Below are positions 45,993 to 55,128 of a DNA stretch of 64,000 bases, piece after piece; the stretch's first letter is position 1, and each line of letters begins with the position of its first letter. The stretch covers positions 62,001 through 126,000 of the forward strand of contig NZ_WAIE01000005.1 in NCBI RefSeq assembly GCF_008830225.1, written 5' to 3'. The position numbers and the translations under genes were made by a program. Below the pieces are notes generated by a model. It searched no databases, was not told the DNA's origin, and saw only the letters and a list, made by a program, of their open reading frames with translations. Origin of the DNA: Pseudodesulfovibrio senegalensis. GTDB taxonomy: Bacteria > Desulfobacterota > Desulfovibrionia > Desulfovibrionales > Desulfovibrionaceae.

Positions 45993-47593
45993 ATACAGTA
46001 AAAATATACGACACGACGCTTCGCGACGGCACGCAGGCCGAAGAACTCAACCTCACCACCCAGGACAAAGTCAGAATAGCCCTCAAACTGGACGAACTGG
46101 GCGTCCAGTACATCGAGGGCGGCTGGCCCGGATCCAACCCCACGGACCGCCAATTCTTCGAAGAAATCCAGAAACACGACTTCCAGAACTCCATCATTGC
46201 GGCTTTCGGCAGCACATACAACCCCAAGGGTACTCCGGAAACCGATGCAATCTTCCAATCGCTGCTGGAGAGCAACGCCCGGGTTCTGACCATTTTCGGC
46301 AAAACATGGGACATGCACGCCACACTGGCGCTTGGCATCGGGGAACAGGAAAACGTGGACCTGATTCATGAAAGCATCGCGTACCTCAAACCCCATGTTG
46401 ACGAGTTGTTCTTTGATGCGGAACACTTCTTTGACGGCTTCCGCAACAACAAGGAATTCTCCTTGAATTGCCTCGCCGCTGCCCACGAAGCCGGAGCAGA
46501 CGTGCTGGTGTTGTGCGACACCAACGGCGGCTCCCTGCCCGCGGACGTGGCCGAAGCAATCAAGGCCGTGCGCAAACGGCTGCCCGAAGCTCAAATCGGT
46601 ATCCACACGCACAACGACAGCGAACTGGCCGTGGCCAACTCGCTGGAAGCGGTACGACAAGGCGCCCGCCACGTTCAGGGCACGGTCAACGGCTATGGCG
46701 AACGCTGCGGCAACGCCAACCTCTGCTCCATCATGCCCAACCTCGAACTCAAGATGGGCTACTCCTGCATCGGTGCGGATAAACTGGGAAAACTCACGGA
46801 AGTCTCCCATTTCATCAGCGAGATAGCCAACCTGCGCCCGTTCCTGCGCCAGCCATTCGTGGGCGCTTCCGCCTTTGCACACAAGGGCGGGGTGCACGTC
46901 AGCGCGGTGCGCAAGGACTCGAAAACCTACGAACACATCGAACCAGGACTCGTTGGCAACCGACAGCGAATCCTGCTCTCTGACCTTTCCGGACGCAGCA
47001 ACATGCTGACCAAGGCAGAACAGTTCGGACATCCCCTGCAAAAGGATGACCCCCGCCTGGATAAACTGATGAAAGAACTCAAGCTCAGGGAAAGCATGGG
47101 CTTCGAATACTCGGTGGCCGAAGCGTCCTTTGAACTGATGTTTCACAAGATCGTATCCGGACAACATCTTAATTATTTCAAATTATTAAACTTCTTTGTC
47201 ATGGATGCTAAACGGGAAGAAGATGCCGAGCCCACATCCGAAGCCACAGTCATGGTGGAGGTGGGCGATCAGATCGAACACACGGCAGCAACCGGCATGG
47301 GTCCTGTCAACGCACTGGACCGAGCCCTGCGCAAGGCCCTGGAACGTTTTTATCCGTCCCTGAACCAAGTTCGACTGCTGGACTTCAAGGTGCGGGTCAT
47401 GTCCGGCGCTGTCCGCGACACAGGCGGCACGGCATCGTTTGTACGCGTGCTCATCGAATCCGGCGACGGTTTCGAACGATGGACCACCGTAGGCGTATCC
47501 CACAACATCATCGAGGCCAGTTGGCAGGCAGTCGTTGACTCCATCAACTACAAGCTGTTCCGTGACGACCAGCGCGCCATCGGAAAGGCATGA
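45989..47593 (+). CDS. cimA: (R)-citramalate synthase
   Basis: A 534-residue enzyme condensing pyruvate and acetyl-CoA to citramalate, which bypasses threonine in isoleucine synthesis. The HMGL-like barrel shows 'YDTTLRDGTQ' (7-16), the metal ligands in IGIHTHND (about 204-211) and 'GTVNGYGERCGNANLCSI'. 'GASAFAHKGGVHVSAV' and the C-terminal LeuA-dimer regulatory domain (about 400-534) follow. The length and the GGWPGSNP motif favour the CimA branch over 2-isopropylmalate synthase. The start overlaps the lysC stop (ATGA). Confidence 0.93.
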   Translation: MNTVKIYDTTLRDGTQAEELNLTTQDKVRIALKLDELGVQYIEGGWPGSNPTDRQFFEEIQKHDFQNSIIAAFGSTYNPKGTPETDAIFQSLLESNARVLTIFGKTWDMHATLALGIGEQENVDLIHESIAYLKPHVDELFFDAEHFFDGFRNNKEFSLNCLAAAHEAGADVLVLCDTNGGSLPADVAEAIKAVRKRLPEAQIGIHTHNDSELAVANSLEAVRQGARHVQGTVNGYGERCGNANLCSIMPNLELKMGYSCIGADKLGKLTEVSHFISEIANLRPFLRQPFVGASAFAHKGGVHVSAVRKDSKTYEHIEPGLVGNRQRILLSDLSGRSNMLTKAEQFGHPLQKDDPRLDKLMKELKLRESMGFEYSVAEASFELMFHKIVSGQHLNYFKLLNFFVMDAKREEDAEPTSEATVMVEVGDQIEHTAATGMGPVNALDRALRKALERFYPSLNQVRLLDFKVRVMSGAVRDTGGTASFVRVLIESGDGFERWTTVGVSHNIIEASWQAVVDSINYKLFRDDQRAIGKA

Positions 47594-47595
47594 GC

Positions 47596-48411
47596 ATGAA
47601 GTCCTCGACCACGGTCACCATCCTGATGGACAATCAGGCTGTCCCCGGACTTGTTTCGGAATGGGGTTTTGCTGCGGCCATCCGTCAGGACGGACGACTC
47701 TGGCTCTGGGACACGGGCCAATCCGCAGCCTTTCTGGCCAATGCCGCGCTTCTGGGCATTGCTCCGCAGGAAGCAGACGGCCTCGCCCTGAGCCATGGTC
47801 ACTACGACCACACCGGGGGGCTGACCGCCCTGCTCGATGCGGGATACCACGGCCCTGTCTTTGCGCATCCGGACTTCGTCCGGCAGCGTTTCAACATTAC
47901 GAGGACTCCGATCAGGTCGATTGGAATCCCCTGTGTGGCCCCGCAGTTCACAGCCGTAAAGCAGACCTGTGCCCTGACGAAATCCATGACCATGGTCACG
48001 GGAATACCCAGGCTGCCCGGCAACTTTCAGGCCACCAAGGGATTCTTCTATGACAAAGAAGGAAACACCCCCGACCCGGTCGAGGACGATGCGTTCCTTG
48101 TGTTGGATACGCTCCAGGGAATCGTGGTGCTGCTGGGCTGCTGCCACAGCGGGCTGATGAACAGCCTTTTATGCATGAAGGACCGTTTGGGCATTGATAC
48201 CGTACATTCGATTATCGGGGGACTCCATCTCTTCAATGCAGACCGTACGGCTCTTGAGGAAACAGTGGAAGCCTGCCGCATGTTTCGGATACATCAACTC
48301 GTGCCCGGCCATTGTACCGGCCCGGATGCGCCGGCACAAATGCAGGCCATGTTGGAAAACTGCGAAACCATTCCCATGAAGGCAGGCCTGTCGCTGGACT
48401 ATCCGGCCTAA
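47596..48411 (+). CDS. Metallo-beta-lactamase-fold hydrolase (COG1237 type)
   Basis: A 271-residue cytoplasmic protein with the metal-binding SHGHYDHTGG motif (about 64-73), later ligands in 'GCCHSGLMN' and 'GGLHLF', and a final 'PGHCTG'. The opening 'TVTILMDNQAVPGLVSEWGFAAAI' and 'LWDTGQS' match COG1237, related to the enzyme that handles a ribofuranosyl-aminobenzene phosphate in archaeal methanopterin synthesis. Its substrate in bacteria is not established. The ATG at 47596 has GGAAAGG seven bases upstream; another ATG at 47590 overlaps the cimA stop. It closes the operon. Confidence 0.85.
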   Translation: MKSSTTVTILMDNQAVPGLVSEWGFAAAIRQDGRLWLWDTGQSAAFLANAALLGIAPQEADGLALSHGHYDHTGGLTALLDAGYHGPVFAHPDFVRQRFNITRTPIRSIGIPCVAPQFTAVKQTCALTKSMTMVTGIPRLPGNFQATKGFFYDKEGNTPDPVEDDAFLVLDTLQGIVVLLGCCHSGLMNSLLCMKDRLGIDTVHSIIGGLHLFNADRTALEETVEACRMFRIHQLVPGHCTGPDAPAQMQAMLENCETIPMKAGLSLDYPA

Positions 48412-48430
48412 ACGGTACAATAAATACATA

Positions 48431-48466
48431 AAAAAGGCCCTGCATGTTCCACATGCAGGGCCTTTT
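48431..48466. terminator. Bidirectional terminator between the pdxJ-to-MBL operon and gap
   Basis: AAAAAGGCCCTGCATG pairs with CATGCAGGGCCTTTT around a short loop between convergent units. Confidence 0.94.
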
Positions 48467-48487
48467 CATTCGGCTTGGATAAACAGA

Positions 48488-49471
48488 TTACATCATGGTT
48501 CCGACGCGCTTCATCAGGCGCAACAGCTGGTTGGTGAAACCGGCTTCGTTGTCGTACCAGATGATGAGTTTCACCTGGGTATCGTCCATGACACGGGTCA
48601 AGGCCGCATCCACGACTCCGCCAAAGGTGGACCCCATGTAATCCACGGAAACCAGCGGTTCCTCGGAAAAGCCCATGCTGTCGTTGGCCGCGGCCCTCAA
48701 AGCTGCGTTGACAGTTTCCACGGTGGCGGGCTTGTCTAGCTCGCAAACCAAATCAACAAGCGAAACATTGGCGGTCGGCACCCGGATGGACATGCCGTCC
48801 AGCTTGCCGTCCAGTTCGGGCAAAACAAGCCCCACAGCCCGGGCCGCGCCCGTGGTGGTGGGGACCATGTTCATGGCACAGGCGCGCGCGCGGCGAATGT
48901 CCTTGTGCGAGCCGTCCAGCACGCGCTGGCTCATGGTATAGGAATGCACGGTGGTCATTATACCGTGGCGGATTCCAAAATTGTCGTTGATGACCTTGGC
49001 CACCGGAGCCAGACAGTTGGTGGTGCAGGAAGCATTGGAAATGATATCGTGGTCGGCGGTCAGCGTATCTTCGTTGACGCCCATGACGACCGTGTGGTCG
49101 GCATTTTTGCCAGGCGCGGAAATGACGACCTTTTTCGCGCCACAGGCCATGTGCTTTTCACAGCTCTCGCGGTCCGTGAACTTGCCCGTGGTTTCCACCA
49201 CCATGTCGCAGCCCAATTCGCCCCATGCCCACTCGCCCGGAGCGTTGCGCGTCACCACGACCTCCTTGCCCGCAACACTGAATCCTTTTTCCGTGGGATG
49301 AACGTCCATGAACCGGCCATGCACGGAGTCGTATTTCAGGAGATGCGCCAGATCCTCATTGGACGCTCGGGCATTGACGGCAACCAGTTCAAAATCTCCC
49401 TCTTCTGCCAAAAGACGAGTAAGATAGCGTCCGATCCGTCCAAAACCGTTGATGCCGAGTTTGATGGCCAT
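48488..49471 (-). CDS. gap: Glyceraldehyde-3-phosphate dehydrogenase, probably able to use NADP(H)
   Basis: A 327-residue glycolytic enzyme. The N-terminal motif is INGFGRIGR (7-15), the catalytic cysteine C149 is in SNASCTTNC, and H176 completes the pair. Three classical NAD-specificity positions differ from strict NAD enzymes: the aspartate after VAVN is alanine (A34; classical Asp32), and the Leu187-Pro188 pair is G187-S188 in DGSHKD, like the chloroplast form. This suggests NADP(H) is accepted, an inference. The start at 49471 has AAGGAG upstream; the GTG six bases before is less likely. surE ends the next unit on the same strand 89 bases upstream. Confidence 0.93.
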   Translation of the reverse strand: MAIKLGINGFGRIGRYLTRLLAEEGDFELVAVNARASNEDLAHLLKYDSVHGRFMDVHPTEKGFSVAGKEVVVTRNAPGEWAWGELGCDMVVETTGKFTDRESCEKHMACGAKKVVISAPGKNADHTVVMGVNEDTLTADHDIISNASCTTNCLAPVAKVINDNFGIRHGIMTTVHSYTMSQRVLDGSHKDIRRARACAMNMVPTTTGAARAVGLVLPELDGKLDGMSIRVPTANVSLVDLVCELDKPATVETVNAALRAAANDSMGFSEEPLVSVDYMGSTFGGVVDAALTRVMDDTQVKLIIWYDNEAGFTNQLLRLMKRVGTMM

Positions 49472-49560
49472 GTGCACTCTCCTTGAAAAGCTGTTCGTTC
49501 ATTGACAATAAAACGCAAATTCGCCCATGAGGCAAGTATTTCCCGGGCGGCTCCTGCCAA

Positions 49561-50316
49561 TCAGGACAACCCACTACCCTGCAGCAGCGACATGGTTTCG
49601 CGATCTGTAAAATCGAACCGCAACGGCGTCAGGGTGATATGCATGTCTGTCAGGAGCGCCCTGTCCCTGTCCGGGCTGATCTTGCCCGGAGGAATCTCGC
49701 CCTTGAGCCAGTAATATTTCCTACCCCGTGGGTCGACTCGCTCGTCATACCAATCCGTATAGCAGGCACGCGTATGCGCACAAAGCTGCAGTTCGCGGGC
49801 TTCTTCCACGGGACAATCCGGAAAATTCAAATTCAGGACGCATTTTTCGGGCAGACGGTCCCACGGAATGCGCGGGATGATATCCACACAATAACGAGCC
49901 TGTCCATCCAAATCCGCAGGATTGAAGTTGTCCAGCGACACGGCCATGGACGGAATATTCATGAGCGCACCCTCGGTGGCCGCGGAAACCGTACCCGAAT
50001 AGAGGATATCCACCCCTACGTTGGCCCCGCTGTTGATCCCGGAAAGCACAAGATCAGGTTCGTTGCCCTGCATGGCGGAAAGACCGAATTTGACGCAATC
50101 CACCGGGGTTCCATAGACCCCCTGCCCAACGAAACCGTTCTCGCGAAATTCCCGGACCTTAATGGGCATGAACAAAGTTACGGCATGCCCCACGGCCGAC
50201 TGCTCTGTGACCGGGGCGAAAACATGCACGGAATGCCCGGCCGCAACGAGTGCGCGATACAGGGCGCGCAGGCCCACGGCCTGAATGCCGTCGTCATTGG
50301 TCAGCAATATTCTCAT
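49561..50316 (-). CDS. surE: 5'/3'-nucleotidase SurE
   Basis: A 251-residue metal-dependent phosphatase acting on nucleoside monophosphates and linked to survival in stationary phase. The metal site is formed by D8-D9 in LTNDDG, a serine in 'QSAVGHAVT' (near residue 40) and an asparagine in 'SGINSGANVG' (near 93). 'YGTPVDCVKFGL' is also typical. It probably shares a direction with gap but is separated by 89 bases. Confidence 0.94.
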   Translation of the reverse strand: MRILLTNDDGIQAVGLRALYRALVAAGHSVHVFAPVTEQSAVGHAVTLFMPIKVREFRENGFVGQGVYGTPVDCVKFGLSAMQGNEPDLVLSGINSGANVGVDILYSGTVSAATEGALMNIPSMAVSLDNFNPADLDGQARYCVDIIPRIPWDRLPEKCVLNLNFPDCPVEEARELQLCAHTRACYTDWYDERVDPRGRKYYWLKGEIPPGKISPDRDRALLTDMHITLTPLRFDFTDRETMSLLQGSGLS

Positions 50317-50460
50317 GGTTTCCCTGCCCTCGGATTTGACAATACGTGTGAAATCAGGTTCATAAACCGTAAACGGCAGGTCGTTTGCCTTACCGCTTCG
50401 GCCACGATGTATAACAGATAATGGGCGAGATAATCCAACATTCGGACAAGATCAAGCAAC

Positions 50461-51486
50461 GTGACACAAAAAACACAATATATCCGCGAGTTGACTCCCG
50501 GCACAATGGTCAACGACCTGTTCATTCTCTCTTCGGCCAACATGGGACAATCCAGAAACGGCCCATACTGGAATGTTTCCTTCAAGGATTGCACGGGAAC
50601 GGTGAACGGCAAGATATGGAGCCCGAAAAGCAACGAATACCCGTCGCTTGAAGCGGGCACGATTGCCCGCGTACATGCCGTGGTGGAAAGCTACCGCGAC
50701 TCCCTGCAACTCAAGGTCGAGCACTTGGAGTTCATTCTCGACAACAACGGCATCAACCTCGCGGACTTCCTCCCGGCCAGCAAAATACCGCCTGAAGACA
50801 TGCTGGAGGCTCTCGAGGACATGATCACGGAAACCATGGCCCACAAGCCGTGGAAAAAGCTCTGCCGCAAAGTGCTGCGCAATGAAACAGTCCGCGAACG
50901 GCTGCTTACGGCGCCCGGGGCCAAGACCGTGCACCACGCATATGTGGGCGGCCTGTTGGAACACACCCTTTCCGTGGCAAAAACCTGCATGTCCATCTGT
51001 AACAACTACCCGGAACTTGATCGCCAGACCCTATTGGCCGGAGCTATTTTTCACGATCTGGGCAAGGCATGGGAACTTTCCGGCGGGCTTGCCAACGACT
51101 ACACAGACGAAGGTCGCCTGCTCGGACACATCCAGATCGGCCAGGAAAAACTACAGCCGTTTCTGGCCAAGGCCAAAGACCTTGATCCGGGACTCAAGCT
51201 GCATCTCAACCACCTCATAACAAGCCACCATGGTGAACACGAATTCGGCTCCCCGGTTCGCCCCAAAACCCCGGAGGCCTTTGTCCTGCACCATGCGGAT
51301 AACCTCGACGCAAAAATGAACATGATCGAGGCAGCCTACGAAGACATGGATCAAACCGGGGCCACGTGGTCCCCGTTCCTGCGATTCATGGACAGAAACA
51401 TTTTCAGACCCACCCCCACGCCGGATGCGACTCGCAAAAACCGGAACAAAACGGAGAATCAATGTTTATTACCTTTGAAGGCATAG
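50461..51486 (+). CDS. OB-fold/HD-domain 3'-5' exoribonuclease of the YhaM type
   Basis: A 341-residue protein. The N-terminal OB-fold (about 10-95; '[23 protein letters not shown]', 'GKIW') is followed by a helical linker and an HD domain (about 155-300) with '[15 protein letters not shown]' and '[10 protein letters not shown]', then HL-x-x-SHHG. This architecture matches Bacillus YhaM, which trims single-stranded RNA and DNA from the 3' end. The start is GTG with only a weak ribosome-binding site. Its 3' end overlaps tmk by 25 bases. Confidence 0.86.
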   Translation: MTQKTQYIRELTPGTMVNDLFILSSANMGQSRNGPYWNVSFKDCTGTVNGKIWSPKSNEYPSLEAGTIARVHAVVESYRDSLQLKVEHLEFILDNNGINLADFLPASKIPPEDMLEALEDMITETMAHKPWKKLCRKVLRNETVRERLLTAPGAKTVHHAYVGGLLEHTLSVAKTCMSICNNYPELDRQTLLAGAIFHDLGKAWELSGGLANDYTDEGRLLGHIQIGQEKLQPFLAKAKDLDPGLKLHLNHLITSHHGEHEFGSPVRPKTPEAFVLHHADNLDAKMNMIEAAYEDMDQTGATWSPFLRFMDRNIFRPTPTPDATRKNRNKTENQCLLPLKA

Positions 51487-52094
51487 AAGGCACCGGCAAA
51501 ACGACCCAGATAACCAGGGTCAAAGAATATTTCGAAGCCCAGGGACGCGAGGTTTTCCTGACGCTGGAACCGGGTGGAAGCCGGGTGGGAACCGAACTTC
51601 GAAAAATGCTGTTGCACGTGGACAACAACGACATTACGCCCATTACCGAGCTTTTTCTCTACCTTGCCGACCGGGCACAGCATGTAGCTCAGGTCATACG
51701 CCCACAACTGGAGGCCGGGAACGTGGTCATCTCGGACCGCTTTGCCGACTCCACCGTGGTCTATCAGGGATACGGCCGAGGATTGGACCCCAAAATGCTG
51801 CACTCGCTCAACGAGGTTGCCGTGGACGGTCTGTGGCCCGACCTGACCATTCTGCTGGACCTCGACGTTGAAGTTGGGCTGAAACGGGCCATGACCCGCA
51901 ACATGCGTGAAGGCAAGACACAAGCGGAAGGCCGCTTCGAACAGGAAAACACTTCATTTCACTCCCGCATTCGCGAAGGATACCTCACATGGGCAGCGCT
52001 AAACCGTAAACGGATCAGGGTGGCCGACGCCTCAGGGACTCCCGAGGAAGTCAGTGCCAACATCCTCCACCTCATTGAATCCCATCAAGGCTGA
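51462..52094 (+). CDS. tmk: Thymidylate kinase
   Basis: A 210-residue P-loop kinase that phosphorylates dTMP to dTDP. Walker A is [10 protein letters not shown], the DRX motif is '[18 protein letters not shown]', and the lid region lies near 140-155. '[18 protein letters not shown]' corresponds to the usual 'TREPGGT' motif, with L-E-P-G-G-S here. GGAG is five bases before the ATG at 51462, inside the end of the upstream gene. Confidence 0.94.
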   Translation: MFITFEGIEGTGKTTQITRVKEYFEAQGREVFLTLEPGGSRVGTELRKMLLHVDNNDITPITELFLYLADRAQHVAQVIRPQLEAGNVVISDRFADSTVVYQGYGRGLDPKMLHSLNEVAVDGLWPDLTILLDLDVEVGLKRAMTRNMREGKTQAEGRFEQENTSFHSRIREGYLTWAALNRKRIRVADASGTPEEVSANILHLIESHQG

Positions 52095-52166
52095 TTCGAT
52101 ACTGAATAAACGACAACCGGAACGGATTTAACATTTATCCTTTTTTTTCAGCCGTCATGTGCTACC

Positions 52167-52202
52167 GTGAGTCTTGATCGAATCAAGGCTCACTTTTTTT
52201 TT
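52167..52202 (+). terminator. Perfect intrinsic terminator abutting the ribosome-binding site of the ABC operon
   Basis: Left arm 52167-52178 (GTGAGTCTTGAT) and right arm 52182-52193 (ATCAAGGCTCAC) form twelve pairs, one a G-U, closed by a three-base loop and followed by nine T residues (52194-52202). The GGAG ribosome-binding site of the permease gene begins at 52203. It either ends the tmk transcript, 72 bases after its stop, or acts as an attenuator for the ABC operon. Confidence 0.85.
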
Positions 52203-52214
52203 GGAGACCTACAC

Positions 52215-53036
52215 ATGGCCGGTGACGGTTGCACGCTCGCATACACCAAATCGCGCAAGGGACTTGGTTCCCTTGGGCATGTTGCCGCCTACACAATGAC
52301 AATGCTCGCCTTGGCATGGTTTCTGGCTGAGGGATCGCAAAAACTCGGCTACAACTGGCAATGGTATCAAATCCCCAAATACCTGTTTACCCTGCAGGAT
52401 GGCTTCAGGCCCGGCCTGCTGCTTCAGGGATTGTGGGTCACGTTCAAAATCACCGGGGCCAGCCTGCTGCTGGCCTTTGCCGTCGGTCTGCTAACAGCCT
52501 TGAGCCGTATGAGCAAATCAAAGGCTGCGCGGCTTGTTGCCCGCATATATATGGAACTCGTGCGCAATTCCCCGCTGCTGATCCAGCTCTTTTTCATCTA
52601 TTTTGTCATAGCCCCCCTTGTGGACATATCCTCATTCTGGGCCGCGGTGTGGGCCTTGAGCCTTTTTGAAGGGGCATACGTATCCGAAATACTGCGCGCA
52701 GGCATAACGTCGCTGGATAAAGGTCAATTCGAAGCAGCGAAAAGCCTGGGCATGTCCCCATGGCCCATGTACAGGCACATCATCCTGCCCCAGGCCATCC
52801 GCCGCGTCCTGCCGCCTTTGACGAGTCAGGCCATATCGCTGGTTAAAGATTCCGCCCTTGTAAGTACCATCGCCATTTTCGACCTGACCATGCAGGGGCA
52901 GGCCATCGTTGCGGAAACCTTTCTTACTTTTGAAATCTGGTTCACGGTTGCGGCCATATATCTGGCTGTTACACTGACCCTTTCACAGGCGGTCAACTTT
53001 CTCAAAAAACACTTGCAAACAGACACTCCAAACTAA
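52215..53036 (+). CDS. Polar amino acid ABC transporter permease (HisM/GlnP type)
   Basis: A 273-residue inner-membrane protein. A first span lies at about 20-40, and the permease core (about 70-265) has four to five more spans. The ATPase-contact EAA loop reads 'EGAYVSEILRAGITSLDKGQFEAAKSLG' in two halves around about 165-190, typical of the polar amino acid (PAAT) family. The start at 52215 has GGAG eight bases upstream; the GTG at 52167 would lie in the terminator hairpin. It leads a permease, binding protein, permease operon. Confidence 0.9.
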   Translation: MAGDGCTLAYTKSRKGLGSLGHVAAYTMTMLALAWFLAEGSQKLGYNWQWYQIPKYLFTLQDGFRPGLLLQGLWVTFKITGASLLLAFAVGLLTALSRMSKSKAARLVARIYMELVRNSPLLIQLFFIYFVIAPLVDISSFWAAVWALSLFEGAYVSEILRAGITSLDKGQFEAAKSLGMSPWPMYRHIILPQAIRRVLPPLTSQAISLVKDSALVSTIAIFDLTMQGQAIVAETFLTFEIWFTVAAIYLAVTLTLSQAVNFLKKHLQTDTPN

Positions 53037-53050
53037 CAAAGGAGAAAAGC

Positions 53051-53890
53051 ATGACAATCTGGAGAACGCTCACAACAGGCCTTGTCGCCCTTGTCGTCAT
53101 CCTGGGGGTTTCCCACATCTCACTCGCTGAATCCAGCGAGGTACGCCAGAACCTCGCGCAGGAAAGCTCTCTGGAAACGGTCCTGAAACGCGGTTCCATC
53201 CGTGTTGGATTCGACACATTCAAACCGTGGGCAATGAAAGACAAACAAGGGAAATTCATCGGCTTTGAAATCGACGTGGCCCGCAAGCTGGCCGAAGATA
53301 TCGACGTCAAGCTGCAACTGGTTCCCACTCAATGGGCCGGCATCATCCCTGCCCTGCAAACAGGAAAATTCGACATCATCATCGGCGGCATGGGCATTAC
53401 TCCGAAACGAAACCTCAAAGTGAACTTCACCATTCCCTATGAATTTTCCGGCATGAACATCGTGGCCAGCAACAAGAAGGCGGCCGGATTCAATTCGCTG
53501 GATGATTTCAACAAGCCGGAAGTAAGCGTGGCTGTCCGACTCGGCACCACGGCACATGTGGCCGCAAAAAACTTTCTTCCCAAGGCCACGCTGAAGGTGT
53601 TCAGCGAAGAATCGCAAACCATTCAGGAACTCCTGAACGGACGGGTCCATGCCCTTGTGGCTTCCAATCCCCTGCCCAAAAACCTTGCCAAGGAATATTC
53701 CGGCAAACTCTACCTGGCCCTGGCGGAAGACTTCACCAAGGAACCCATCGGCTTTGCCATCCGCAAAAGCGATACGGATTTCCTGAACTTCCTGAACAAT
53801 TGGATTCGTGTAAACTTTGCTTCGGGATGGCTCCAGAACAGGTACGACTATTGGTTCAACACCCACGAATGGGAATCCCAGATCCAATAG
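53051..53890 (+). CDS. Amino acid ABC transporter substrate-binding protein
   Basis: A 279-residue periplasmic protein of the SBP_bac_3 family. A signal peptide (about 1-27) ends in SLA before ES. The mature part opens 'VLKRGSIRVGFDTFKPWAMKD' and shows 'GFEIDVARKLAEDI', 'FDIIIGGMGITPKRNLKVNFT' and 'VRLGTTAH', all typical. The R in 'GGMGITPKR' and D in 'GFEID' usually contact the ligand's amino and carboxyl groups. Ligand identity cannot be told. AAGGAG precedes the ATG; it lies between two permease genes. Confidence 0.92.
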   Translation: MTIWRTLTTGLVALVVILGVSHISLAESSEVRQNLAQESSLETVLKRGSIRVGFDTFKPWAMKDKQGKFIGFEIDVARKLAEDIDVKLQLVPTQWAGIIPALQTGKFDIIIGGMGITPKRNLKVNFTIPYEFSGMNIVASNKKAAGFNSLDDFNKPEVSVAVRLGTTAHVAAKNFLPKATLKVFSEESQTIQELLNGRVHALVASNPLPKNLAKEYSGKLYLALAEDFTKEPIGFAIRKSDTDFLNFLNNWIRVNFASGWLQNRYDYWFNTHEWESQIQ

Positions 53891-53905
53891 ACGGAATCTG
53901 CTGTT

Positions 53906-54799
53906 TTGAGAAAAACGCGAATACATCTGCGTCAAAACGGGTTTTCGCCCCTTGACGCATTGATCCTCATGGTCCTGACGGCCTTCTGCGGATTCCTGCT
54001 GTATCAGGCCGCAGTAAAGCTGGAATACCACTGGAACTGGGGTGTCATCCCCCAGTTCATACTGCGTCACGACTCAACAACAGGAACATGGCACGCAGGC
54101 ACGCTTCTTCTCGGGCTATTCATGACACTCAGACTCAGCCTATGGGGAAGCGTGCTTGCCCTGTCGTTCGGCATCATCTTCGGCCTACTCAGGATCAGCA
54201 AACACCTATACTGGCGGCTCATTGCCGGAACCTACGTAGGCCTTGTCCGCAACACTCCCCCGCTGGTCATCGTTTTCGTCTTCTACTTCTTCATCGGCGA
54301 CCAGATCATGAATGCATTCTCGGTCAACACCTTCGCATATGGCCTGGCCGCGGACGACCATCCCTTGTTTGCCCTGCTTTTCGGCCCAACAGACCAGTTG
54401 CCGCAAATCCTTTCGGCCATCATCACCATAGGGCTCTTCGAAGGAGCATACATCACCGAAATCGTCCGCGCCGGAATTGAATCCATTGAACAGGGACAAT
54501 GGGAAGCGTCCTGTTCCCTCGGATTCAACCGCAATCAGCAGCTGCGTCACGTGATTCTTCCCCAAGCCCTGCAGCGCATGATTCCCGCCCTTGCCGGACA
54601 ATTCATTTCCACCATCAAGGACTCTGCCATCGTGGCGGTCATATCCATTCAGGAACTCACGTTTCAGGGACTGCAACTGATGACCACCACGTATCGGACG
54701 TTTGAAATATGGATTACGGTTTTGTGCATGTATTTCATACTCACTTTCATGTGCTCACTCATCCTGCACCGACTGGAACATAATTTTGCATGGAATTAG
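53906..54799 (+). CDS. Second polar amino acid ABC transporter permease
   Basis: A 297-residue inner-membrane permease, related to the one at 52215. The EAA loop is 'EGAYITEIVRAGIESIEQGQWEAS' with 'CSLGFNRNQQLRHVILPQAL' after it. It has a longer loop between the spans near residue 145-165 ('AADDHPLFALLFGPTDQLP'). The start is TTG at 53906, with only a weak GGAA before it, so the true start is uncertain. Two permeases would form the heterodimer of the transporter; no ATP-binding gene follows, so the ATPase must be encoded elsewhere or shared. Confidence 0.88.
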   Translation: MRKTRIHLRQNGFSPLDALILMVLTAFCGFLLYQAAVKLEYHWNWGVIPQFILRHDSTTGTWHAGTLLLGLFMTLRLSLWGSVLALSFGIIFGLLRISKHLYWRLIAGTYVGLVRNTPPLVIVFVFYFFIGDQIMNAFSVNTFAYGLAADDHPLFALLFGPTDQLPQILSAIITIGLFEGAYITEIVRAGIESIEQGQWEASCSLGFNRNQQLRHVILPQALQRMIPALAGQFISTIKDSAIVAVISIQELTFQGLQLMTTTYRTFEIWITVLCMYFILTFMCSLILHRLEHNFAWN

Positions 54800-54874
54800 G
54801 GTTTTCAAAAAAGTGTCTTTTGAATTACAAAACACTGAATTGAACAGCCGACCAAACCACAAAGGAGCTACCCC

Positions 54875-55123
54875 ATGAGCAAAGATATCAGCATCTATGC
54901 CTTGAGCACCTGCATCCACTGCAAAAACGCCAAAAAATACCTTGATGAATGCGGCGTCGAATACAATTGCGTCTTCGTGGACAAACTTGAAGGGGACGAA
55001 CGCAAACAAACCATTGAAGCCGTCAAAAAGCATAACCCGGCAGTGTCGTTTCCCACAATCGTCATCGGCGACGACGTGGTGGTGGGATTCAACAAGGACA
55101 AGATAGACAAAGCTCTGGGGTAA
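54875..55123 (+). CDS. Glutaredoxin-family thiol protein
   Basis: An 82-residue thioredoxin-fold protein with the redox pair in STCIHCKNAKKYL (C13 and C16) and the cis-proline in 'VSFPTIVIGDDVVVGF'. It resembles NrdH-like or Grx-like proteins, with CIHC in place of CPYC. AAGGAG precedes the ATG. The FTR-like gene starts five bases after its stop, so the two probably form one redox unit. Confidence 0.9.
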   Translation: MSKDISIYALSTCIHCKNAKKYLDECGVEYNCVFVDKLEGDERKQTIEAVKKHNPAVSFPTIVIGDDVVVGFNKDKIDKALG

Positions 55124-55128
55124 GAAAT

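Noticed and set aside
45833-47167. A 444-residue open frame antisense to lysC and cimA
   Set aside because: It covers two clear genes and shows the same shadow-type composition.
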